Part shown: one piece after another, positions 55,259 through 63,911 of the stretch | How the letters are laid out: each line of letters starts with the position of its first letter | Numbering within the stretch: the stretch's first letter is position 1 | Assembly: GCF_000956545.1 (NCBI RefSeq) | Contig: NZ_JYIT01000082.1 | Span: forward strand, 124,001-188,000 | DNA: 64,000 nt | Direction of reading: 5' to 3' | Origin: Microbacterium azadirachtae | GTDB taxonomy: Bacteria > Actinomycetota > Actinomycetes > Actinomycetales > Microbacteriaceae | Position numbers and translations under genes: made by a program | Notes under the pieces: model-generated | What the model saw: the letters and a program-made list of their open reading frames with translations, nothing else | What the model was told of the DNA's origin: nothing | Database searches by the model: none

Positions 55259-55947
55259 TGCCCTCGGGCGAGGAGCGGTTCCGTGCCCCGGTGCGGCTGC
55301 CCGGCGGACCCGTCGAGGTGTCCGCGGCGTTCGCCCCTGCGGCGACGGATGCGACGGAGGCGCCGATCGTCGTGATCGCGCACGGCGCCGGCGCCGGGAT
55401 GGATCACCCCTTCCTGCTCGGATTCGCCGCGGCGCTGCAGGCCGCAGGGCTCCACGCTCTGCGCTTCACCTTCCCGTACATGGAGGCGGGCCGGAGGATG
55501 CCGGGTCCCGCTGCGCACGCGCTGCTGACCTGGCGCGCCGTGACGGCTGCGGCACGGCAGCGCGGGAACGGGCCCGTGTTCGCCTGCGGCAAGTCCTACG
55601 GGGGCCGGATGGCGTCGATGGCGGCGGCTGAGGAGCCCGGGCTCGACGTCGCAGGGCTCGCGTATCTCGGGTATCCGCTGCATCCGCCCGGCAAGCCGGA
55701 GAAGCCGCGGATCGAGCACCTGCCCGCGGTGGCGCAGCCGCAGCTGTTCGTCGAGGGGACGAACGACCCGTTCGTGCAGCCGCTCGCGCAGCTCGAGGAG
55801 GCCGTCGCCTCCTGCCGGAGTGCGCGGATCGCGTGGATCGACGGTGGCGGCCACTCGTTCGAGGTGAAGGGGAGGAAGCAGGCGCCGGCCGAGCTCGGCG
55901 CATCGCTGGCCCCTCTGGTCGCGGACTTCGCGAGGGGGATCGCATGA
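55255..55947 (+). CDS. Alpha/beta hydrolase, dienelactone hydrolase/KANL3-Tex30-like
   Basis: 230 residues. VVIAHGAGAGMDHPFL, LRFTFPYMEAGRRMP, nucleophile elbow CGKSYGGRM, VEGTNDPF with the acid, and DGGGHSFEVKGRK with the His, an intact triad in the small family sometimes annotated as predicted hydrolase. Substrate unknown. Coupled to the genes on both sides. Confidence 0.85.
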   Translation: MMPSGEERFRAPVRLPGGPVEVSAAFAPAATDATEAPIVVIAHGAGAGMDHPFLLGFAAALQAAGLHALRFTFPYMEAGRRMPGPAAHALLTWRAVTAAARQRGNGPVFACGKSYGGRMASMAAAEEPGLDVAGLAYLGYPLHPPGKPEKPRIEHLPAVAQPQLFVEGTNDPFVQPLAQLEEAVASCRSARIAWIDGGGHSFEVKGRKQAPAELGASLAPLVADFARGIA

Positions 55948-57122
55948 GCACCGCGCAGGAGCTGGACGCCATCGGGATCGAGCGGCTGCGCGAAGCCGGC
56001 AGCCTCAAGTGGTCGGCGTTCCCCGAGGCGATCGGCGCTTTCGTCGCCGAGATGGACTTTCCCACGGCCCCGGCGGTCGCCGACGCGGTGAAGAACGCCG
56101 TCGACGCGGGACTCACGGGATACCTTCCTGCCGCGGTGCGCACGCGCATGGCGGAGGCGACGGCCCGCTGGCAGCGCGACCGCTACGGCTGGGAGGTGCC
56201 GCCGGAGCGGATCCGTCCAGTGCCGGACGTGCTGACCGCGCTGCGCACCACGATCGACTTCTTCACCGCCGCCGGCTCTGCGATCGTGCTGCCGACGCCC
56301 GCGTACATGCCGTTCGTGACCATCCCCGCGATGCACGGCCGCGAGACCGTCGAGGTCCCGATGCTCGTCGAGGGCGGGCGGCATGTCTACGACCTGGACG
56401 GAATCGACCGCGCCCTGGCCGACGGCGGTGGCCTGCTGATCCTGTGCAACCCGTACAACCCGCTCGGCCGGGTGTTCGAGCGCGAGGAGCTGGAGGCGGT
56501 CGCCGAGATCGTCGAACGACGGGGCGCACGGGTGTTCTCGGACGAGATCCATGCGCCGCTGGTGTTCGCGCCGCACCGGCATGTGCCCTACGCGAGCATC
56601 AGCCCCGCTGCCGCGGCGCACACGATCACCGCGGCCAGTGCGTCGAAGGCGTGGAACCTGCCCGGTCTCAAGGCGGCGCAGGTGATCCTGACGAACGACG
56701 CCGATGTGGAGATGTGGGCACGCCCCGAGGTCGCCTGGGCCGAGCACGGCACGGCGAACCTCGGCGTGGTGGCGGCGACGGCCGCGTTCGACGAGGGGCG
56801 GGACTGGCTCGAAGAGACGCTGGCCTACCTCGACGGCAATCGCCGGCTGCTCGGAGACCTGCTCGCGGAGCACATCCCGGCGATGGGCTATCGCGCGCCG
56901 GAGGGCACGTACATCGCCTGGCTGGATGCTCGGGATCTGGGCATCGACGGATCCCCGGCCGACTTCTTCCGCACCCGCGCGGGCGTCGCGATGACCGACG
57001 GCATCGCCTGCGGCGCGGCGGGGGAGGGCTACCTGCGCTTCATCCTCGCGACCCCGCGCCCGATCATCGAGCAGGCCGTGCGGCAGATGGCGGACGCGCT
57101 CCGCGACCACGCCGCGCGCTGA
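55944..57122 (+). CDS. MalY/PatB-type PLP enzyme, putative cystathionine beta-lyase
   Basis: 392 residues. SLKWSAFPEAIGAFVAEMDFPTAP is the MalY/PatB N-terminal signature; LTGYLPAAV, LPTPAYMPF, LCNPYNPLGRVF, SDEIHAPLVF, and the PLP lysine in ASASKAWNLPGLK follow in order. These enzymes cleave the C-S bond of cystathionine or related thioethers, giving a thiol, pyruvate and ammonia. Start overlaps the hydrolase stop (ATGA). Confidence 0.9.
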   Translation: MSTAQELDAIGIERLREAGSLKWSAFPEAIGAFVAEMDFPTAPAVADAVKNAVDAGLTGYLPAAVRTRMAEATARWQRDRYGWEVPPERIRPVPDVLTALRTTIDFFTAAGSAIVLPTPAYMPFVTIPAMHGRETVEVPMLVEGGRHVYDLDGIDRALADGGGLLILCNPYNPLGRVFEREELEAVAEIVERRGARVFSDEIHAPLVFAPHRHVPYASISPAAAAHTITAASASKAWNLPGLKAAQVILTNDADVEMWARPEVAWAEHGTANLGVVAATAAFDEGRDWLEETLAYLDGNRRLLGDLLAEHIPAMGYRAPEGTYIAWLDARDLGIDGSPADFFRTRAGVAMTDGIACGAAGEGYLRFILATPRPIIEQAVRQMADALRDHAAR

Positions 57123-57229
57123 GGTCCGATCGCCGGCTCGGACCCGCGTGCCGACGGGTGTCAGACGAACATGACCCGGCGCGGCGGCGGATCCGCGTGG
57201 GTGAGGTGTCGCGTGCGCTGTGCCGGCGC

Positions 57230-58111
57230 TCAGCCCGCCAGGTCCGGATCCGCGAGCAGGCGTCCCATCGTGCGCAGACCGAGTGCGGCCATGACGGCGT
57301 TCGTCCGCTCGTAGTACCACCCCAGGCCCATCGCCTGCTGCAGCGCCCACGCGGCCCCGCGCTGCCATTCGGCGTCGCCGCAGCCCAGGGCGGCCCTGAG
57401 TGCGAGCCTGTCCCGCCGATCGAGCACGTGCCACGCGACCACCAGGTCGAGGGCGGGGTCGGCCGGGCCGAAGGACCCGCTGTCCAGGACCCCGCCGAGC
57501 CGCCCGTCGTCCGAGAGCACGAGGTTCGGCGGGATCAGATCCCGATGCGACATGACCTCGACGCCCGGATGCGGTATCCGCGACAGGCGCGCCCAGAGCG
57601 AGCGCGCCGCGCCCACGTCGAGCAGGTGCGCGCTGCGCGCGAAGCACTCCGACATCCAGTCCTCGTGCGCGCGGAGGTCACCGCCGCGACCCCGGCCGTC
57701 GAAGCTCCGGCCGCGCAGCGGTGCGGCGCGCAGGGCGACGATGAGGTGCGCCAGATCCTCGGCGAGGCCGGGACACGTGCTCTCCGATCCGTCGGGCTCG
57801 CCCTCCGACGCGGTGCGCCCCGGGATCCACGTCTGCACCGACCAGGCGGAGGGGTAGCCGGCGTCGCCGTCGACGACGCCCACCGGGACGGGAGCGGGGA
57901 ACGGCGCGACCGTCGCGAACTCCTCGAGAGCGGCCGCTTCGGCGGCGATCTCGGCGTACGAGGTCGGCTGCAGCGGGAAGCGCGCGACGTGCGCGTCGCC
58001 GATCCGGAACAGGGCGTTCACCGTGCCCGGCGTCGCGAGCGCGCGCACCGGCCGCCCCGCGAACGCGGGAAAGGCCGCCGCGATCCGTTCGGTCGCGGCG
58101 GCCTCGGCCAC
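57230..58111 (-). CDS. Aminoglycoside phosphotransferase (APH)-fold kinase
   Basis: 293 residues from GTG. Kinase fold with the catalytic loop SHRDLIPPNLVL (His-Arg-Asp...Asn) and GVLDSGSFGPADPALDL supplying the metal-binding Asp. This family phosphorylates small molecules such as sugars, choline, macrolides or aminoglycosides; resistance cannot be assumed. There is no ATG near; another in-frame GTG at about 58190 would overlap the Xaa-Pro aminopeptidase gene, so the start is uncertain. Confidence 0.8.
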   Translation of the reverse strand: MAEAAATERIAAAFPAFAGRPVRALATPGTVNALFRIGDAHVARFPLQPTSYAEIAAEAAALEEFATVAPFPAPVPVGVVDGDAGYPSAWSVQTWIPGRTASEGEPDGSESTCPGLAEDLAHLIVALRAAPLRGRSFDGRGRGGDLRAHEDWMSECFARSAHLLDVGAARSLWARLSRIPHPGVEVMSHRDLIPPNLVLSDDGRLGGVLDSGSFGPADPALDLVVAWHVLDRRDRLALRAALGCGDAEWQRGAAWALQQAMGLGWYYERTNAVMAALGLRTMGRLLADPDLAG

Positions 58112-58158
58112 CCGGAGCTGTCCGGGACCCTTCGACGAGCTCAGGGACCGGTCCTCGG

Positions 58159-59589
58159 TCAGGACGCCGCGCCCTGCACCGTGGCGATCCACGCCTCGAT
58201 CTCGGCGGAGGTGCGCGGGATGCCGGCGGAGAGGTTCACCGGTCCGTCGGCGGTGATGAGGATGTCGTCCTCGATGCGCACGCCGATGCCGCGGTACTCC
58301 TCGGGAACCGTCACGTCGTCGATCTGGAAGTACAGGCCCGGTTCGATCGTGAACACCATGCCTTCCTGGATCAGCCCGTCGTAGTACATCTCGCGGCGCG
58401 CCTGGGCGCAGTCGTGCACGTCGATGCCGAGGTGGTGGCTCGTGCCGTGCACCATGTAGCGGCGGTGTTGGCCGCCCTTGTCGGCGTCCAGCGCCTCCTC
58501 CGCGGTCACAGGAAGCAGGCCCCACTCGGCCGTCCGGCGGGCGATCACGTCCATCGCGGCCGCGTGCACCTCGCGGAACGGCACGCCGATCTTCGCGGCG
58601 CCGAAGGCGGCGTCGGCCGCCTCGACGACCGTGTCGTAGATCCGGCGCTGCACATCGCTGAACGTGCCGCTGACCGGGAGGGTGCGGGTGATGTCGGCCG
58701 TGTAGAGGCTGTCGGCCTCGGCGCCCGCGTCGATGAGGATGAGGTCGCCCGGCAGCACCGCGCCGTCGTTGCGGGTCCAGTGCAGGTAGCAGGCGTGCGG
58801 GCCGGAGGCGGCGATGGTGTCGTAGCCCTCCCAGTTGCCGTCGCTGCGGGCGCGCTGGTGGAACACGCCCTCGACGATGCGCTCGCCGCGCGGGTGCGCC
58901 ACGGCGCGCGGAAGGTCGCGGACGATGTCGTCGAAGCCGTTCGCGGTGATCTCGACGGCGCGGCGCATCTCGGCGATCTCGTACTCGTCCTTGATCAGGC
59001 GCAGCTCGGAGACGACCTGGGTGAGCTCGGCGTCCTCGTCGACGACGAGGTCGTGCTCGCCCGCGGCGAAGTCGTCGAGGTGGGCGGTGGCGAGACCCAG
59101 ATCCGCGGCGACGCCGGCGAGCGCCGGGCGGGGGCCGATCCAGAACTCGCCGATCGTGGCGTCGGAGTAGAACTCGCTCGTGGTGCGGTCCGCGCGCTCG
59201 CGGAAGTAGAGGGTGACGTCGTGCCCGTCGGTCGTCGGCTCGAAGACCAGCAGCGAGTCGGGCTCGGCGTCGGCGGCCCAGCCGGTGAGGTGCGCGAAGG
59301 CCGAGTGCGCGCGGAACGGGTAGTCCGTGTCGTTGCTGCGCTGCTTGAGGGATCCCGCGGGGATCACCAGGCGCTTGCCGGGGAACGCGGCGGAGAGAGC
59401 GTCGCGCCGCTTCGCCGCATACGGCGCCTGCGCACGCGGTGCGGGAAGGGTCTCGGGGCGCTCGGCCCAGCCCGTGGAGATGGTGTCGAGGAAGCCCTGG
59501 GGGAAGGGCTGACGGCGGTTGGCGGACGTCGAGGTGGTCGCGGTGGCGGCGTCGCCCTGCTGCTCGATCGTGTCGTGCTCGGAGGTCAT
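58159..59589 (-). CDS. Xaa-Pro aminopeptidase (M24B, aminopeptidase P)
   Basis: 476 residues. N-terminal aminopeptidase P domain (YAAKRRDALSAAF, SDTDYPFR-like NDTDYPFRAHSAFAHLTG) then the pita-bread fold with metal ligands in LIDAGAEADSLYTADITRT, HGTSHHLGIDVHD, FTIEPGLYF and VRIEDDIL. Removes an N-terminal residue before Pro. A Thr/Ala/Ser-rich N-terminal 25 residues is disordered. GAGGAT hexamer six bases before ATG. Confidence 0.93.
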   Translation of the reverse strand: MTSEHDTIEQQGDAATATTSTSANRRQPFPQGFLDTISTGWAERPETLPAPRAQAPYAAKRRDALSAAFPGKRLVIPAGSLKQRSNDTDYPFRAHSAFAHLTGWAADAEPDSLLVFEPTTDGHDVTLYFRERADRTTSEFYSDATIGEFWIGPRPALAGVAADLGLATAHLDDFAAGEHDLVVDEDAELTQVVSELRLIKDEYEIAEMRRAVEITANGFDDIVRDLPRAVAHPRGERIVEGVFHQRARSDGNWEGYDTIAASGPHACYLHWTRNDGAVLPGDLILIDAGAEADSLYTADITRTLPVSGTFSDVQRRIYDTVVEAADAAFGAAKIGVPFREVHAAAMDVIARRTAEWGLLPVTAEEALDADKGGQHRRYMVHGTSHHLGIDVHDCAQARREMYYDGLIQEGMVFTIEPGLYFQIDDVTVPEEYRGIGVRIEDDILITADGPVNLSAGIPRTSAEIEAWIATVQGAAS

Positions 59590-59641
59590 GGCTCCATCCT
59601 CTCATCGCCCGGCGGGCCCCGGATCCCGCTCGTGACACGGA

Positions 59642-59682
59642 GAAGGGGCTCGGCAGGCCGAGACGGCGAGCCGAGCCCCTTC
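59642..59682 (-). terminator. Intrinsic terminator of the subtilase gene
   Basis: 13-bp stem GAAGGGGCTCGGC and complement with a 15-base loop, just after the subtilase stop on the minus strand. Confidence 0.75.
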
Positions 59683-59698
59683 CGGAGGCGGTGTCAGA

Positions 59699-61201
59699 TC
59701 ACTGCACGGCCTTGAGCGCGTTCACGATGCCGTGTCCGTAGTAGCTGTTCAGCTCAGGGGTGCCGACGCACGCCGCACCCTCGTCGTACTGCGGGGCGGA
59801 GCAGGCGGTCGGCGTGGCGTCGTCCTCGAGCTTCTGCACCAGCTGGGCCGGGCTCAGCTCGGGGTGAGCCGACTTCATCAGGGCGAGCACGCCGGCGACG
59901 TGCGGGGACGCCATCGAGGTGCCGCTCTTGAGCCCGTACTTGCCGCCGGGGATCGTGGAGAGGATGCGGGAGCCAGGGGCCGCCACGTCGATCTCGCCGA
60001 GACCGCGGTTGGAGAAGTAGGACAGCTGGCCGTCCTTGGTCAGCGAGGCGACGGTCACGACGCCGGGCACCTGCGCCGGGATGTCCTTGCAGCCCTGGTT
60101 GATCGTGCGCGGCGTGGGGGTCGCCGCATCGTCCGGGCTGCCCTCGTCGCGCGTGTTCACCGTCAGGTCGAGGCCGGAGTTGCCGGCCGCCGCAGCGCTC
60201 ACGACGCCCTTGGCGCTGGACCAGTTCACCGCGCGGGCGACGGCCTCACGGACCGCGGCCTGATCCGGCTGGTCGTCGCACCAGAACTCGAACGGGTCGA
60301 TGTAGTAGCTGTTGTTGGTCACGTCCATGCCGCGCTGCGCGGCCCACATGAAGCCGCAGACCGCGTACTCCGGGTAGATGAAGCCGTCGTCGTTGACCAC
60401 CTTGACGGAGGCGAGGCGCACGTTCGGCGCGACGCCCACGATGCCGGCGCCGTTGCGGGCGGCCGCGATCGTGCCGGCGACGTGGGTGCCGTGATCCGAG
60501 GTGGTGGGGTACCAGCCGCCCGCGGCCTGGTCGGGGCGCCCGCCGGCGGTGCAGTTGACCGAGTCGGCGACGTCGATGTTCGACTGGAGGTCGGGGTGGG
60601 TCGGGTCGATGCCGGAGTCCAGAACGCCGACGAGCACGTTGCGGCTGCCGTCGGTGACCTGGTGCGCCTGATCCGCCTGGATCATCGTCATGTCCCACTG
60701 CTGACCCTCGAGCGAGTCGGATCCGGTCGCGGGCACCGGCTCGGTGGGCTCGTCGCCGTTGACGGGCTTGTTCTTGCCCTTGTTCCAGCCCGACGACCCC
60801 GGACCCCACGGAGCCTGGGGACCCGTGACCTTGTCCTTCACCTCGACGGTGCGGGTCGCCCCGACCGACTGGACGACGTTCTTGCCCTTGGCCTTGACCG
60901 TGTCGCGGAACGCGGCCCGGTCGGACTGGGCGATCACGACGCCGATCTCGGGCCAGCTCTGCACGACCACGCCGCCGGCGTCGGTCACGGCCTTCTCGGC
61001 CTTGCGGGTCTGGCCGGGGTTGGCCTGGCCCGTGTTGACGACGTAGCTCATCACGGTGCCGTCGGGCGGATTGATCGGGACGGGCGTGGACGGCTCGTCC
61101 GTCGCCGCGGTGGCGCTGACGGTTCCCGCCAGGACCAGGCCCAGCGCCGCGACGGTGCAGGCGATGGTGCGGATCGGACGGGCGGATTTCGACATCCTCA
61201 T
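59699..61201 (-). CDS. Secreted S8 family serine peptidase (subtilisin-like)
   Basis: 500 residues with a Sec signal peptide (basic start, IACTVAALGLVLAG, cleavage around ATAATDE). A propeptide-like region follows, then the catalytic triad: Asp in VGVLDSGIDPTHPDL, His in DHGTHVAGTIAA, oxyanion Asn in AAAGNSG, and Ser in SGTSMASPHVAGVLAL. Several Cys (VNCTAGG, CGFMWAA, CDDQ, GCKD, ACSAP, ACVG) could form disulfides in the extracellular enzyme. No cell-wall anchor is seen. ATG at 61201 with GAGAGGA upstream; a second Met two codons on is possible. Confidence 0.93.
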   Translation of the reverse strand: MRMSKSARPIRTIACTVAALGLVLAGTVSATAATDEPSTPVPINPPDGTVMSYVVNTGQANPGQTRKAEKAVTDAGGVVVQSWPEIGVVIAQSDRAAFRDTVKAKGKNVVQSVGATRTVEVKDKVTGPQAPWGPGSSGWNKGKNKPVNGDEPTEPVPATGSDSLEGQQWDMTMIQADQAHQVTDGSRNVLVGVLDSGIDPTHPDLQSNIDVADSVNCTAGGRPDQAAGGWYPTTSDHGTHVAGTIAAARNGAGIVGVAPNVRLASVKVVNDDGFIYPEYAVCGFMWAAQRGMDVTNNSYYIDPFEFWCDDQPDQAAVREAVARAVNWSSAKGVVSAAAAGNSGLDLTVNTRDEGSPDDAATPTPRTINQGCKDIPAQVPGVVTVASLTKDGQLSYFSNRGLGEIDVAAPGSRILSTIPGGKYGLKSGTSMASPHVAGVLALMKSAHPELSPAQLVQKLEDDATPTACSAPQYDEGAACVGTPELNSYYGHGIVNALKAVQ

Positions 61202-61363
61202 CGGTGAGGGTCCTCTCGTGCGGTGAAGACCGGTTCGGCGACCGGCGCGGGCGGGTGGCCCTGTCATCGTTTCTATCGGTCGTTCCCAGCCAGTTCAATG
61301 CTTGCTGATAAGCCTCGCTCAGGGTATGGACCGCTCCGGGCGGGTCGGCACAGCCTCGGCCGC

Positions 61364-61369
61364 TACCGT
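61364..61369 (+). promoter_or_regulatory. -10 box TACCGT, predicted near-leaderless (DUF3054)
   Basis: TACCGT, seven bases, ATG at 61377. Confidence 0.45.
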
Positions 61370-61376
61370 GGAAGGC

Positions 61377-61772
61377 ATGACCGATTCCGCGCCCGCCCGC
61401 CGATCCACGCTGACCTGGCCATGGGCGGCCGCGATCGACGCGCTGCTCGTGCTGGTCTTCGCGACGATCGGCCGCGCCAGCCACGAGCACTCCCTGGATG
61501 TGCTCGGCGTGCTGGAGACCGCCTGGCCGTTCCTCGTGGGGCTCGCCGCGGGCTGGGCCGTGCTGCGCGCGTGGAGGGCGCCCGTGGCGCCGCTGCGCAC
61601 CGGGGCTTTGCTCGTGGTGATCACGGTCGTGGTCGGGATGCTGCTGCGCGTGGTGTCGGGCGGGACGACCGCGGTGGCGTTCGTCATCGTCGCCACGGTG
61701 ACCCTGCTGGTGTTCCTGGTCGGGTGGCGCGGCATCGCGCTTCTCGTCGCGCGCCGGCGCGTGCGTCGCTGA
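61377..61772 (+). CDS. DUF3054 family membrane protein
   Basis: 131 residues, four membrane segments: AAIDALLVLVFATIGRASH, a second at about 45-62 (TAWPFLVGLAAGWAVLRAW), LLVVITVVVGMLLR and AFVIVATVTLLVFLVGWR. The IDALLVLVFATIGRASH block and the arrangement are those of DUF3054, function unknown. The upstream extension to 61302 was rejected because the -10 box lies inside it. Confidence 0.88.
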   Translation: MTDSAPARRSTLTWPWAAAIDALLVLVFATIGRASHEHSLDVLGVLETAWPFLVGLAAGWAVLRAWRAPVAPLRTGALLVVITVVVGMLLRVVSGGTTAVAFVIVATVTLLVFLVGWRGIALLVARRRVRR

Positions 61773-61799
61773 GGCGGCGCTCCGGCCGACCGGGCGGGG

Positions 61800-62834
61800 T
61801 TACGGCGTCGCGCGCTCGAGCTGCGTGATCAGGGCGCGGTGATCGCTGCCGCCGGCGCCCGCGGGGAGGACGGCGGCCCCGGAGGCGCGCCACTGCTCGG
61901 TCGCCATCACGTGGTCGATCGGCGCGCCCAGGAGTGCGGGAACCGACGTCGGCCAGGTGCCGACGGCGCCGGATCCGGCGCGCGACGCCGCGTCGCGGCA
62001 TGCGCCGAGGTCTCCGCCCGCGGTGCCGAGTCCCGACATGTGATCGAGCGTCGCGTTGAAGTCGCCCGCCAGGATCACGTTCTTCCCGGCGGGGCACTGG
62101 TCGGCGACCCACCGCAGATCCTTCGCCCAGCCGTCCATCTCGTCCTGGCGCGGCGCGACCGTGTGCACGGCGACGACGGTCGGCCCGTCGCCGTCGACCG
62201 GCATGACCACGGCGCTCGGCACCGAGGAGGTGTTGCTCGATCCGTCGGCCGACGACGGGATCACGGAGTAGTCGCCGAGGGCCGGGGAGATCAGCACGGT
62301 CGTCTGCCACGAGTCCGGACCCTGGGTCACCTCGGGGCGGTACTGCACGTGGTGCACCCACATCGGGTGTCCCGCGTCGCGCAGCTTCAGCGCGATGTCC
62401 TCGCCCACGGCCTCGGTGGTCTCGGGCAGGGCGACGATGTCGGCCTGCTGCGAGACGACGGTCTGCGCGATCTCGTCGGCGGAGACGGCTTCGCCCGCCG
62501 TGTTCCAGGCGAGCACCCGCACGCTCGACGACGTCTTCGCCGGGAGGACGTCGGCGGTGTCCACCCCGCGCAGCGCGAGGATCGCGGCGGAGGCTCCGCC
62601 GCCGAGCAGTGCGACGATCGCGAGGGAGGCGGCGAACCCGCGCAGCGGGCGCGCCAGCATGAGCAGCAGGGCGAGCAGCAGGATCCCGGCGAACGCGATG
62701 ACCAGCGCCGCGCGAGACGCCACGATCTGCGTGATCGGGAACGTCTGCTCGAGATGGAAGAACTGCGGCCAGGTCACGATCGCCGTGGCGATCGCGAAGA
62801 GGACGGTGAGCAGGATCCCGATCAGTCGAAACAT
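61800..62834 (-). CDS. Membrane-anchored endonuclease/exonuclease/phosphatase-family protein
   Basis: 344 residues. Three N-terminal membrane segments in the first 95 residues, then an EEP domain outside: VLAWNTAG, LPETTEAV, TVVAVHTVAP, ILAGDFNATLDHM, PIDHVMATEQW and GSDHRALIT supply the Asn, Glu, Asp and His ligands. Such proteins hydrolyse phosphodiesters or phosphoinositide-like lipids extracellularly. TAGGCT is 8 bases before the ATG. Confidence 0.9.
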   Translation of the reverse strand: MFRLIGILLTVLFAIATAIVTWPQFFHLEQTFPITQIVASRAALVIAFAGILLLALLLMLARPLRGFAASLAIVALLGGGASAAILALRGVDTADVLPAKTSSSVRVLAWNTAGEAVSADEIAQTVVSQQADIVALPETTEAVGEDIALKLRDAGHPMWVHHVQYRPEVTQGPDSWQTTVLISPALGDYSVIPSSADGSSNTSSVPSAVVMPVDGDGPTVVAVHTVAPRQDEMDGWAKDLRWVADQCPAGKNVILAGDFNATLDHMSGLGTAGGDLGACRDAASRAGSGAVGTWPTSVPALLGAPIDHVMATEQWRASGAAVLPAGAGGSDHRALITQLERATP

Positions 62835-62908
62835 CGTCTCCGAGCCTAGGCGAGCGGATCTGTGAGGCGTCTGGTGCGCGGCCGGCGGCCCACGCCCTGC
62901 GGGATCGC

Positions 62909-62914
62909 TACGCT
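62909..62914 (+). promoter_or_regulatory. -10 box TACGCT, predicted leaderless (PHP)
   Basis: TACGCT, six bases, ATG at 62921. Confidence 0.5.
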
Positions 62915-62920
62915 CGGAGG

Positions 62921-63805
62921 ATGACCGATGCCGATCCCACGTCGCGACCCGCCCTGTTCGCCGGACCGGTCGATCTGCATCTGCACTCGAACCGCTCCGA
63001 CGGCACCGAGGACCCGGCCGTCGTCGTCGACCGCGCCGCGGAGCAGGGTGTGCGCACCATCGCCCTCACCGACCACGACACCACCGCCGGCTGGGCCGAC
63101 GCCGCGGCGGCGACGGCCGCGCGCGGGATGACGTTCATCCCCGGCATGGAGATGTCGTCCAAGGACGGGTGGCGCAGCGTGCACGTGCTCGCGTACCTGT
63201 TCGATCCGGCGGATCCGGACCTGGTGGCGGAGACCTCGCGGATCCGCGACGACAGGATCGGCCGTGCCGAGCGGATCGTGCGCAACATCTCGCGCGACTA
63301 CCCGCTGCGCTGGGCGGACGTGCTGGAGCAGACCGATCCCGATGCGACCGTCGGCCGCCCGCACATCGCCGACGCGCTGGTCGCGCGGGGCATCGTGCGC
63401 GATCGCGGCGAGGCGTTCGACGGGATCCTGCACCCGCGCGAGGGCTACTACGAGGGGCACTACGCGCCGGATCCGGTCACCGCGATCGAGCTCATCACCG
63501 CGGCCGGCGGCGTGGCCGTGATCGCGCATCCGGCCGGTCGCGAGCGGATGTCCGATGCCACCCTGCGGCGTCTCATCGACGCGGGCCTGGGCGGTCTGGA
63601 GATCGACCACCGCGAGAACACCGCGGAGGGGCGCGCGTGGCTGCACGGCATCGCCGCCGAGCACGACCTCATCATCACGGGCTCCAGCGACTACCACGGG
63701 ACGGGCAAGCCCAACCTGCCGGGGGAGAACACGACGACCACGTCGATGATGCAGCGCATCATCGACCGCGGATCCGGATCCGCGCCGGTCTACCCCGTCG
63801 GCTGA
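62921..63805 (+). CDS. PHP-domain phosphoesterase
   Basis: 294 residues. VDLHLHSNRSDGT (three His of the metal site), TDHDTTAG, PGMEMSS, HVLAY, GRPHIADALV, IAHPAGR and GSSDYHGTGK give the full metal-ligand set of the TrpH/RnaAM-like PHP family. Members remove nucleotides from RNA ends or degrade phosphodiester signals. The gene ends before a nested palindromic element. Confidence 0.9.
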   Translation: MTDADPTSRPALFAGPVDLHLHSNRSDGTEDPAVVVDRAAEQGVRTIALTDHDTTAGWADAAAATAARGMTFIPGMEMSSKDGWRSVHVLAYLFDPADPDLVAETSRIRDDRIGRAERIVRNISRDYPLRWADVLEQTDPDATVGRPHIADALVARGIVRDRGEAFDGILHPREGYYEGHYAPDPVTAIELITAAGGVAVIAHPAGRERMSDATLRRLIDAGLGGLEIDHRENTAEGRAWLHGIAAEHDLIITGSSDYHGTGKPNLPGENTTTTSMMQRIIDRGSGSAPVYPVG

Positions 63806-63814
63806 GCCTCCCGG

Positions 63815-63899
63815 ACGCCGAGACCCCCTTCTGCCGCCGAGACCCCGTGCAGATCGGTTGCTGCACGGGGGTCTCGGCGCTCAGAGGGGGTCTCGGCGT
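63815..63899. repeat. Nested inverted repeat built from GCCGAGACCCC
   Basis: Two direct copies of CGCCGAGACCCC (63816 and 63835 regions) are followed by two inverted copies (GGGGTCTCGGCG at about 63867-63879 and 63886-63898). The inner pair closes a hairpin with stem 63836-63852/63861-63878 (one bulge) and the outer pair extends it (63815-63832/63883-63899). It may terminate both flanking genes, or be a mobile small repeat. Confidence 0.7.
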
Positions 63900-63911
63900 G
63901 GTGGTGGGGCC

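Noticed and set aside
57230..58111. Antibiotic resistance gene (aminoglycoside kinase)
   Set aside because: Only the generic APH kinase fold is visible; such genes commonly act on metabolites, and no resistance-type context is present.
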